A stretch of 13,570 bases of DNA from Patescibacteria group bacterium (GTDB taxonomy: Bacteria > Patescibacteriota > Dojkabacteria > SC72), in the NCBI GenBank assembly GCA_018818345.1, contig JAHISI010000033.1, positions 1 to 13,570 on the forward strand. The letters run 5' to 3'. The translations under genes and the position numbers were made by a program. The notes under the pieces are model-generated. The model searched no databases, had not been told where the DNA came from, and saw only the letters and a list, made by a program, of their open reading frames with translations. Below are positions 5,389-12,105 of this stretch, in pieces. Position 1 is the stretch's first letter. Every line of letters begins with the position of its first letter.

Positions 5389-5422
5389 TATCTACTACAA
5401 CAGTACTTCCTTTGAAAAATTC

Positions 5423-6514
5423 TTACTTGTTTGCAAGAATAATAATGTAGTCACCATCTTGAACAATATAATCCTTACCATGGTTCTTAACTAAACCCAA
5501 TTCCTTGGCCTTAACCCAACCACCTGCATCTAATAACGCATCAACATTAACCACATCAGCAGTAATGAAATTATTTTCTAAATCAGTATGTATAACCCCC
5601 GCAGCCTCCTTAGCATTAGCACCCTTCTCTATGGTCCATGCATTACACTCCTTCTCCGAACCGGTATAGAAGGTTATAAGATTGAGAGCATCATATGCCC
5701 CTTTAATAATATCCTTAACAGATTTAGGAACATATCCCAATAACTCTGCATACTCATCAGCATCTTCCATCTCCCCTACCAATTTTACATCAGCCACGAT
5801 TACTAGATCACCTGTTTTCTCTTCTAATTCCTTCTTCCATACCTCAATCTTCTCACTTTCCAATCCTTCCTTACAATTCAATACAAACATCCTTTTTTTA
5901 CTGGTTAACAACCAAAGGTCATATACATACTCCTTCTCTTTCTCATTCATCTCCATATCAATCACTGGTATACCCATACCAAGATTCTTCTGTATCTTCT
6001 CCAATATATTCATCTCTAATGCAGCATCAGCATTCCCTATCCTAGCCATCTTGTTTACACTAGCTATCTTCTTTTCAACAACCTCAATATCTTTGAATAT
6101 CAATTCTGCTTGTACAATCTCAAAATCTTCAACAGGATTTACTCTCTCATATACATGTACAATCTCTTTACTTTCAAAAGCTCTAAGTACATACATAATG
6201 ACATCGGTTTCTCTAATATGTGAAAGGAATTGATTTCCTAATCCTTCTCCCTTAGATGCTCCTTTTACTAATCCGGCAATATCTACAAATGTCATTGCAG
6301 AAGGTACTATCTTCTTAGCATTGAAATATGCGGACATTCTACCTAATCTTTCATCGGGTATTTCTACTACTCCTACATTTTTATCTATCGTACAAAAAGG
6401 AAAATTTTCTGCTGGTACTGTTAATTTGGTTAGTGCATTAAATATTGTAGATTTTCCTGAATTAGGAAGTCCTACAATACCTAGAGACAATGAGTGTGAT
6501 CTTTTTACTGACAT
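5423..6514 (-). CDS. ychF: Redox/ribosome-associated P-loop NTPase YchF
   Basis: YchF (OLA1 family, Obg-related) is an ATP-preferring P-loop NTPase associated with ribosomes and stress responses. The 363-aa length is standard. Motifs: G1 GLPNSGKST (15-23), G3 DIAGLVKGASKGEGLGNQFL (78-97), and N213-C-K-E216 in place of the NKxD guanine motif, which is the family's mark of relaxed GTP specificity. The C-terminal TGS-like domain contains LITFYTG and AWTIEKGANAKEAAGVIHTDLENNFI (split about 279-317). The extreme C-terminus differs from the common 'RxEGKDY' form: a lysine-asparagine-histidine stretch precedes GKDYIVQDGD. There is no SD; TATAAT lies 8 nt before ATG. ychF-rpsF-ssb-rpsR adjacency is known from B. 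subtilis; here a block intervenes downstream. Confidence 0.97.
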   Translation of the reverse strand: MSVKRSHSLSLGIVGLPNSGKSTIFNALTKLTVPAENFPFCTIDKNVGVVEIPDERLGRMSAYFNAKKIVPSAMTFVDIAGLVKGASKGEGLGNQFLSHIRETDVIMYVLRAFESKEIVHVYERVNPVEDFEIVQAELIFKDIEVVEKKIASVNKMARIGNADAALEMNILEKIQKNLGMGIPVIDMEMNEKEKEYVYDLWLLTSKKRMFVLNCKEGLESEKIEVWKKELEEKTGDLVIVADVKLVGEMEDADEYAELLGYVPKSVKDIIKGAYDALNLITFYTGSEKECNAWTIEKGANAKEAAGVIHTDLENNFITADVVNVDALLDAGGWVKAKELGLVKNHGKDYIVQDGDYIIILANK

Positions 6515-6522
6515 AATGGTGA

Positions 6523-6528
6523 ATTATA
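6523..6528 (-). promoter_or_regulatory. -10 box of ychF (leaderless)
   Basis: A perfect TATAAT ends 8 nt before the ychF ATG, giving an expected transcription start 0-2 nt from the start codon. No strong -35 is visible. Confidence 0.55.
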
Positions 6529-6557
6529 TCCTAATATTAAGGTTTTGGATATATATG

Positions 6558-6625
6558 AAAACCTAACTGTGAACCTCTTGATGGAAATAATTCCAATCTT
6601 AGAGGCTCACAGTGGAGCAGGTTTT
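6558..6625. repeat. Large multi-stem palindrome 3' of the two-gene hypothetical operon
   Basis: Nested arms: AAAACCT/AGGTTTT (6558-6564, 6619-6625), CTGTGA/TCACAG (6567-6572, 6607-6612), CCTCT/AGAGG (6574-6578, 6601-6605) and GGAA/TTCC (6583-6586, 6591-6594). On the minus strand it ends in GGTTTTC, so it may terminate the operon that stops at 6640. Its overall plan resembles the palindromes at 3386-3450 and 4898-4957, but without sequence identity. Confidence 0.65.
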
Positions 6626-6647
6626 AAGAATAGCACACCCTATTCTT
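6626..6647. repeat. Hairpin overlapping the stop codon of the 161-aa gene
   Basis: AAGAATAG (6626-6633) and CTATTCTT (6640-6647) form a perfect 8-bp stem with a 6-nt loop. The stop codon TAG (6642-6640) lies in the stem. No T-tract follows on the minus strand. It may protect the 3' end or work with the adjacent larger palindrome. Confidence 0.55.
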
Positions 6648-7125
6648 CTGTATTTATATCTCTAGCCTTTTGACCAATTTCTACTGTTTGACCATAGAGA
6701 AAGGTCTGAAGAACCCAAAGTTTCAATGTCAATTTCCCCACTTTTGGAGGTAGATCTTTTTCATGTTCTGAAAAGTATTTCTCTACATCTTCCTTAAGTG
6801 CATGAATTTGATTTCTAAACATGGTCTTAATCTTCATACGGACAATCTTGCTCGCGCCATGGTTATTTGGACATCTTGTCATGGTAATAACCATCTGTTC
6901 TCGACTTTTTGCAGTAGATGCCATTTGTGGAATCAGCATAGCCATTAACTTTGGCTCAGATATCTCATTCCAAAACAAATTCCATTCTTCCCAGGTATCA
7001 AACAAATTTTTACAGCCTTCAAAATATGCAGCAGGTGCAAATCTGTTGTTCATACCAAACATATTTAGGAATTGATTATATAATTCAGCGGCATTTAGAA
7101 CAGTATTCTCTCTCTCTTTAATCAC
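6640..7125 (-). CDS. Hypothetical protein, 161 aa
   Basis: I do not recognise this protein. The start is GTG at 7125-7123, supported by a strong SD (AAGGAGG, 7139-7133, 7-nt spacing) and by a 4-nt GTGA overlap with the stop of the upstream gene. It appears soluble and mostly helical, with a W/F-rich segment (about 43-53, DTWEEWNLFWN) and a polar motif TRCPNNHGASKIVRMK (about 83-98). The single Cys-Pro-Asn-Asn-His group does not form a recognisable metal site. It is expressed with the 144-aa gene from the promoter at 7637-7609. Two hairpins follow its stop. An accessory function is likely because the SDs contrast with the neighbouring core genes. Confidence 0.72.
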   Translation of the reverse strand: MIKERENTVLNAAELYNQFLNMFGMNNRFAPAAYFEGCKNLFDTWEEWNLFWNEISEPKLMAMLIPQMASTAKSREQMVITMTRCPNNHGASKIVRMKIKTMFRNQIHALKEDVEKYFSEHEKDLPPKVGKLTLKLWVLQTFLYGQTVEIGQKARDINTEE

Positions 7126-7556
7126 TTGGAAACCTCCTTCTCTAAAAGTTCTCTAAACAATCTTCTCATTCTTGCCTTCAAATCACCATTTAGAGAAGAT
7201 ATCCTTTTTCTAACCATTTCCTTTATTTCTTCCTGATCTGCTTCGTCTCCTTCTTTTTCAAGTTCTGTAATCTGTTTAACCAGCGCCTCCTCCTCTTTCG
7301 AGTTTCTACTTGTTAAGATTACAACGCTTACTAACTCTATAGGGCTCCTAGCCTTACCTATCAGTTCTTTTCGAACTAATCTGTAAAGCCGTGTATCTAC
7401 TGGTAAACGATTTAACATATCTTCAAGTTCTTGAAAATTGGTCCCATCTTTTACTTTATTAAAGACCTTTTCATACCACTCATTCACTTCAGTGTCTATG
7501 AATGGACTCTGAAAAAGAAAAGCATAACTAGTTGCAAAGCTTGATAAATTATCCAT
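7122..7556 (-). CDS. Hypothetical charged helical protein, 144 aa
   Basis: The function is unknown. The frame is open to a TTG at 7637, but that TTG is the first base triplet of a TTGAAA -35 box. I place the start at ATG 7556, preceded by SD AAAGGAG (7573-7567, 10-nt spacing). The protein is almost entirely charged and helical in character; the stretch from about residue 85 to 142 (NSKEEEALVKQITELEKEG onward to RRLFRELLEKEVSK) alternates acidic and basic residues and could form a coiled coil. No enzymatic motif is seen. Its stop overlaps the GTG of the 161-aa gene, so the two products are probably made together and may interact. It is transcribed divergently from the transglutaminase-like gene. 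Confidence 0.72.
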   Translation of the reverse strand: MDNLSSFATSYAFLFQSPFIDTEVNEWYEKVFNKVKDGTNFQELEDMLNRLPVDTRLYRLVRKELIGKARSPIELVSVVILTSRNSKEEEALVKQITELEKEGDEADQEEIKEMVRKRISSLNGDLKARMRRLFRELLEKEVSK

Positions 7557-7608
7557 GGCCGACTTACTCCTTTTTTTTAAAAGATCCGGATGTGTGTTCC
7601 GAACGCAT

Positions 7609-7637
7609 ATTATAGGTCTTCTTCCCTCCTTTTTCAA
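7609..7637 (-). promoter_or_regulatory. Strong sigma-70-type promoter of the 144/161-aa operon
   Basis: TTGAAA (7637-7632), 17-nt spacer, TATAAT (7614-7609): 11 of 12 consensus positions are close or exact. Transcription should start near 7602, giving a leader of about 46 nt that holds an AAAGGAG SD and a short CGGA/TCCG hairpin. Confidence 0.8.
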
Positions 7638-7682
7638 TAATTGCTATTATATTAATTACATTAAATAGCCCAAACCAAAACA
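7638..7682 (+). promoter_or_regulatory. Probable promoter region of the transglutaminase-like gene
   Basis: TGCTATTAT (7642-7650) resembles an extended -10 (TG-N-TATAAT); a TACATT further on (7658-7663) is an alternative. No SD is present before the ATG at 7683; the last 14 nt are A/C-rich. The region is shared back-to-back with the promoter at 7609-7637. Confidence 0.35.
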
Positions 7683-9560
7683 ATGAAAAAACTGCTTCTC
7701 TTTGTTCTTAGTATCGTATCCTTCGGTCTCCTCTTCTCTACTAAGGTATTTGCTAAAGCCTCAGACTTTGTCATAGATTCAAATACACACATCACATATA
7801 CAACAGGTAAAACATACGTATCTGTAGTAACACAATATACTAGAACAGTAAAAAACAGTGATTACTTCTACCCTGCTACAGGAGAAAAGGTATTCAATAT
7901 CCCCGACCTACCAAATAGTACAGAAGAAGAAATAGCTACAGAAAGAAAATACAAACTAGACTCACTCAAAGTAACCAACTCCCTAGGAGGATCGGTAAAA
8001 TATACAATAGAAGAACAAGAGCAAGGAGTAGGAATATATATTAAAGTACCAAACTACAAACAAACCACATCTAGCTCACCATATTCCATACAGATTGCAT
8101 ACAATACCCATGACTTTGTAATCAAAGTAGTAGACTATGTAACTCTCCAAGCTCCTGCATTACCCAAAGATGTTGTATTTGAAGAAACCGATTCTGCAAC
8201 TAAAACTACGACTGCGTTCAACTATGGATTAGATATAACCGTAGACAGTAACATATCTCCACTTGCTAAAGTATTCCCTACGACATTTTCAAAAGCGACA
8301 AAGAGTGGAAAAACAACTTACACATTCGCACAGGAAGATCGAGTCGGGAATTCTCCATACATGGAGTTTGGGACATCAACTACCTACAAATTTGCCTTAA
8401 CATATACCACACCAAAAACAGATACATTGGTGCCAGAAAGTCTAACCAATGTATTAAAATCTCTTTCAACAAATATATTTGAGATCTCTCTTCCTAGAGA
8501 ATTCGATGAAACTAATCAGAAGGTATACTTCACTAATGTATCTCCTACACCATCGGATATATATCAGGATGATGAAGGGAATATAATTGCATCATTTGAA
8601 GTACCTGCCAATACAATTGGAACCATTACATTGGAAGGATATATTGTTGTAAATCAGGATGAATATACTGCAACTAGTGTACCTACTGATATTGATTGGA
8701 CTACTTACAAAGAAGAAATTACTTCCAGTCCATTTCTTAAACAGTATCTTGTTCCTACTAAATATTGGCAATCTACAGACTCATTCATAGCGGATGAAGC
8801 AAACAAATTGCTTGATGGAAAAAATACTGTACTAAATATCATTAAAGCTGATTATGCGTATGTTGGTGACAAATTAACATATGATGACAACAAGGCTAAT
8901 TCTGAAAATGAAAGAATTGGTGCAAAAGCTGCACTTGAAGGTGGTGCTTCTGTATGTATGGAGTATGCTGATTCCATGATTGCTCTACTTAGAGCACAAG
9001 GGATTCCTGCCAGAGCTGCACTAGGATATGCGAATATTACTGAAGTCCAAGAGGCTCAGGTTAGGCATCAATGGGTACAGGCTTGGATACCTGACTATGG
9101 TTGGTATTCCATAGATCCTACTTTGGAGAGTAGCAATATGAGGTTGGGACAGAGTATTGATCGTGTACTTTGGGAGGTGTTTAATGGTGATACATTGTCA
9201 AATATTAGGGTGTTTTCAGCAGATAATATTGATGTGTTAACTACAGAGGGATATAACTTGAATGTGTATGGTGTAGATAGTACTGATATTGATTTTAGTA
9301 CATTAAAGACATATATAGATATTGTTCCTGAAAAAGGATATGAGAATGTTGAAGATATTCCTTCTTCTAGTAAGTATGGTTTTGGACAATGGGTAAATAC
9401 ATTTCTTAAGACTACTACAATTGGGAAGGCGGTTATAATTACGGGTCCGGTTATTATTCTTGTATTGGTAGTTTCAGTTATTGTAGCTGTTACTAAGAAT
9501 ACTGTTAGAAGAATGAAGAGGAAGAAAATTAATAATAATACAAGCTCGGCTGTATCATAA
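7683..9560 (+). CDS. Secreted, membrane-anchored transglutaminase-like protein
   Basis: The 625-aa protein starts with a Sec signal peptide: KK, then a hydrophobic run LLLFVLSIVSFGLLF, then a likely cleavage site after KVFAKA (about 25). A long beta-rich, Thr/Ser/Asn-rich extracellular region covers about residues 27-340. The transglutaminase-like core lies at about 390-480 with the Cys-His-Asp triad: C425 in GGASVCMEYAD, H462 in RHQWVQAW and D478 in YSIDPT. A single transmembrane helix (about 583-604) is followed by a basic cytoplasmic tail (RRMKRKK). The family includes cysteine proteases, peptide amidases and cross-linking enzymes, so the exact reaction is open; a role at the cell surface is inferred. 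It is the only plus-strand gene here. Its 5' part is C-rich and its 3' part G-rich. Confidence 0.9.
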   Translation: MKKLLLFVLSIVSFGLLFSTKVFAKASDFVIDSNTHITYTTGKTYVSVVTQYTRTVKNSDYFYPATGEKVFNIPDLPNSTEEEIATERKYKLDSLKVTNSLGGSVKYTIEEQEQGVGIYIKVPNYKQTTSSSPYSIQIAYNTHDFVIKVVDYVTLQAPALPKDVVFEETDSATKTTTAFNYGLDITVDSNISPLAKVFPTTFSKATKSGKTTYTFAQEDRVGNSPYMEFGTSTTYKFALTYTTPKTDTLVPESLTNVLKSLSTNIFEISLPREFDETNQKVYFTNVSPTPSDIYQDDEGNIIASFEVPANTIGTITLEGYIVVNQDEYTATSVPTDIDWTTYKEEITSSPFLKQYLVPTKYWQSTDSFIADEANKLLDGKNTVLNIIKADYAYVGDKLTYDDNKANSENERIGAKAALEGGASVCMEYADSMIALLRAQGIPARAALGYANITEVQEAQVRHQWVQAWIPDYGWYSIDPTLESSNMRLGQSIDRVLWEVFNGDTLSNIRVFSADNIDVLTTEGYNLNVYGVDSTDIDFSTLKTYIDIVPEKGYENVEDIPSSSKYGFGQWVNTFLKTTTIGKAVIITGPVIILVLVVSVIVAVTKNTVRRMKRKKINNNTSSAVS

Positions 9561-9593
9561 ACCCGTATTCTATCAACCACTATATGGGTTTTT
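9559..9593. terminator. Probable shared terminator between convergent genes
   Basis: AAACCC (9559-9564) pairs with GGGTTT (9586-9591) across a 21-nt loop. The plus strand continues TTTTTATT, as expected for termination of the transglutaminase-like gene. On the minus strand the stem lies 36 nt past the AMP phosphorylase stop and ends GGGTTTATG, so termination there would be weaker. The loop is long for an intrinsic terminator. Confidence 0.5.
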
Positions 9594-9627
9594 ATTAGGA
9601 ATTTAACAACACTATAGGGTCTTGCAT

Positions 9628-11139
9628 CTAAACTATCTCATACATCTTTTCGAGATCTACCGCCTTTTTCCCATTCTCAAGCCTATCATCCGCCGTAGCA
9701 TACATTGTAAACAAAACATCCCCCTTAGAAACAGATTCCCCAGGCATCTTGTGCATATACAAACCCGCCTCATGAATACGAGGACAACCCAAGGCACGAG
9801 CAATATTAACAATCTCTATGCTACTAATTAACTTCACAGTACCACCCTTAGTAGCAACAACATCTGCACTAAGATGTCCCGGCTTAATCTCACTAGACTT
9901 AGTAATCTTCTTTGCACCCTGTGCAAAACCAATCTCCCAGAATTTATCATAAGCCTGTTTAGAATCCAAAAGCGTTTGAGCAAATACTTTCCCCTCCCCC
10001 TCTTTAGATATACCGGTAGCCTCAAACAATATTCCTGCCATATCTATAACCACACGTTCCATTTCCAACGATGCACGACTATCTCTCTCAAGAATACGGA
10101 GAGCCTCAATAATCTCAAGGTTAGGGCCAATGCCCCTACCATCAGGACCATTAACCTTACGAGTAGTCGTTTCACACTCAATACCAAATTTCTTAAACAG
10201 TTTTTTAAATTCCTTAGCTAATTTGAATACATCCTCTGTTACCTCAACCTTACTACCCTTACCATATGGCAAATCGATTAAGATATTCTCAATACCAAGT
10301 GCAACCTTCTTAGCAACAATACTCACAAGTACCTTCTGATATTCCTGAATACGAAGAGATCTTTCAACATTAATAATTACATCATCTGCAGGAGAAATAC
10401 TCAAAGAACCACCCCAGAACAAACAACCACCAGTCTTCTCTACAACATCCATTATTTCTTCCTCAGTGAGCGATACAGGCATAACAACCTCTAAGATATC
10501 TGATGTGCCAGATGGAGACGTAATTGCTCTAGAAGAGGTATTAGGGACGATTAAACCACCAGCTACAAGTATTGGAACTAATACAGGAGTAACACCCTTT
10601 CCTGCTACACCACCAATAGAATGTTTATCAGCAATAACACTACCCTTACCTTTGAATTTTTTAAATGAAAGAGAATCTCCTGACTGTGCCATACCCTGTG
10701 TCATCCAATATATCTCTTCATCATTAAAACCAGGATTAAAGAATGTAGAAATGAAGAAAGCAATCTCTGTTTCTCTTAATCTTCTACTCGCAATATCCTG
10801 CATAATTAATTCCAAATCTTCCTTGGTAAGATCATGGCCGAGAAGTTTCTTACTAATGGCTTCTAACGATTTAGTTCTTTCAGGAATATCTACAAATACA
10901 GTACTACCTTCAACTACCATATACTCCTTCCATATCTCTTCAAACAACCCAATCTCACCCTGATGAACTCTCTCTTCAGTCTCTAAAACATTAGCATACA
11001 ATTCAACATCACCAATACCGATGAACAAAAGCTCTCCTTCTTTGACACCAATTTTCTCGGCATCTTTTCTATGTAAAACAATATTAAAGCTATTATCCTC
11101 GCCTAAATCCAACACTTTACTTCTTAAGTAGAAAGACAT
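9628..11139 (-). CDS. deoA: AMP phosphorylase
   Basis: AMP phosphorylase converts AMP plus phosphate to adenine and ribose 1,5-bisphosphate, the first step of the archaeal-type AMP pathway. The 503-aa length fits AMP phosphorylase, which has an extra N-terminal domain (about residues 1-85) not found in thymidine phosphorylases of about 440 aa. The nucleoside phosphorylase family II core follows: DKHSIGGVAGKG (171-182), NTSSRAITSPSGTSDILEV (200-218), GGSLSISPADD (243-253) and DLPYGKGSK (289-297), with a C-terminal domain ending about 500. It lies 17 nt downstream of the R15P isomerase gene, which supports AMP over thymidine as substrate. It ends the operon that starts with the beta-CASP nuclease. 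No RuBisCO gene is seen here. Sequence search against both phosphorylase types would settle the substrate class. Confidence 0.92.
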   Translation of the reverse strand: MSFYLRSKVLDLGEDNSFNIVLHRKDAEKIGVKEGELLFIGIGDVELYANVLETEERVHQGEIGLFEEIWKEYMVVEGSTVFVDIPERTKSLEAISKKLLGHDLTKEDLELIMQDIASRRLRETEIAFFISTFFNPGFNDEEIYWMTQGMAQSGDSLSFKKFKGKGSVIADKHSIGGVAGKGVTPVLVPILVAGGLIVPNTSSRAITSPSGTSDILEVVMPVSLTEEEIMDVVEKTGGCLFWGGSLSISPADDVIINVERSLRIQEYQKVLVSIVAKKVALGIENILIDLPYGKGSKVEVTEDVFKLAKEFKKLFKKFGIECETTTRKVNGPDGRGIGPNLEIIEALRILERDSRASLEMERVVIDMAGILFEATGISKEGEGKVFAQTLLDSKQAYDKFWEIGFAQGAKKITKSSEIKPGHLSADVVATKGGTVKLISSIEIVNIARALGCPRIHEAGLYMHKMPGESVSKGDVLFTMYATADDRLENGKKAVDLEKMYEIV

Positions 11140-11156
11140 AACTAGTTAGTAAAAAA

Positions 11157-12104
11157 TTATCTATCAAATACCCAAGGATATTTCTCCTTGACTACAGAGT
11201 CCACCTCTGAAGGTTTAACTATACCAAATTCTGTCACAAAACCAGTAATTAGGACATTATCCACAATCTCAAATGCCGGATTATATATCTCCAACCCCTT
11301 TGGTGCATCAGGCCATATCTCGGAGTCTTCTCTTACCTCAATCTCTACATTTCCAATGTATGAACTCTCATCAATTTTGAGTAACGGGGTAACCACATAC
11401 AAAGGCTTATCTGCATAGTGTGCACTCATGGCTATACTCCAACTTCCAATTTTGTTAATTACATGTCCACCTTTCACAATCTGATCACACCCTATTAAAA
11501 TCATGTCTACGGTTACATTTCCTCTATTTATGATGAATGAATCCGCAGCACTATCCGTTATCATTGTGGTCTTAATCCCAGCATTCACCAAATTCTTTGC
11601 CGTAATTCTTCCCTGCATTCTTGGTCTAGTTTCTGTACACACCACCTCGAAGTTATTATCTCCTTGAGACAATTCTTTGATCAATGTTTCTACCGTAGAA
11701 GAATGACAATGTGTAAATATTTTGTCATGATTTTTAAGATATCCCTTTGACTTTTCAACCATGCTTTTCTTTGATTCGGAAATCATACCTAGATACTCCG
11801 TACATAGCTCCTCAAGCCTTGGTTTCATAGTGGACAGCTCTGGTAAAACAGAAAACTCTTGCTTGAAAGAATACTTGATAAATTTGACTCCGTTTTTTGC
11901 CAATGGTTCATTAGGTCTGGCTTCTGCCAACTTGTTCCCTACTTCAAAGAACTCATCATATACCTTTTGCTTGTCTGCTTCCCTAGTTAACGAGAGGTAT
12001 AATTTCATTCCTTCAAAGGTAGAAATGGCAACATTGGTTGCTCCTTGTATGTTCAACTTTTGTATATCCCCATATATTTTGTCTATCTCTGTGTATACTT
12101 CCAT
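11157..12104 (-). CDS. Ribose-1,5-bisphosphate isomerase (eIF-2B alpha/beta/delta-like)
   Basis: The enzyme converts ribose 1,5-bisphosphate to ribulose 1,5-bisphosphate, the RuBisCO substrate. The 315-aa protein belongs to the eIF-2B/aIF-2B/MtnA superfamily, with THCHSSTVETLIK (131-143), CTETRPRMQGRITAKNLVNAG (156-176), DSAADSFI (184-191), ILIGCDQIVKGGHVINKIG (202-220) and a VEIEVRE strand (253-259). Cys133 and the Asp in GCDQI (207) sit where the archaeal enzyme has its catalytic Cys and Asp. The R15P isomerase assignment over methylthioribose-1-phosphate isomerase or eIF-2B rests on the TETRPR-QG signature and on the next gene being AMP phosphorylase. It begins 1 nt after the stop of the nuclease gene, with no SD, so expression is coupled. 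Confidence 0.9.
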   Translation of the reverse strand: MEVYTEIDKIYGDIQKLNIQGATNVAISTFEGMKLYLSLTREADKQKVYDEFFEVGNKLAEARPNEPLAKNGVKFIKYSFKQEFSVLPELSTMKPRLEELCTEYLGMISESKKSMVEKSKGYLKNHDKIFTHCHSSTVETLIKELSQGDNNFEVVCTETRPRMQGRITAKNLVNAGIKTTMITDSAADSFIINRGNVTVDMILIGCDQIVKGGHVINKIGSWSIAMSAHYADKPLYVVTPLLKIDESSYIGNVEIEVREDSEIWPDAPKGLEIYNPAFEIVDNVLITGFVTEFGIVKPSEVDSVVKEKYPWVFDR

Positions 12105-12105
12105 G

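Noticed and set aside
5682..6233. 183-codon plus-strand frame inside ychF
   Set aside because: It lies entirely opposite a highly conserved gene, has Ser/Thr/Ile-rich composition typical of an antisense shadow, and shows no start signals. The other plus-strand frames opposite minus-strand genes were rejected for the same reason.
9095..9580. 161-codon minus-strand frame opposite the transglutaminase-like gene
   Set aside because: It overlaps the 3' end of a well-supported gene on the other strand, including the transmembrane region, which explains its own apparent hydrophobic stretch. No SD or promoter is seen.
11157..12104. Methylthioribose-1-phosphate isomerase or translation factor eIF-2B subunit
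   Set aside because: The superfamily is shared, but the TETRPR-x-QG signature, Cys133 and the adjoining AMP phosphorylase gene fit R15P isomerase better.
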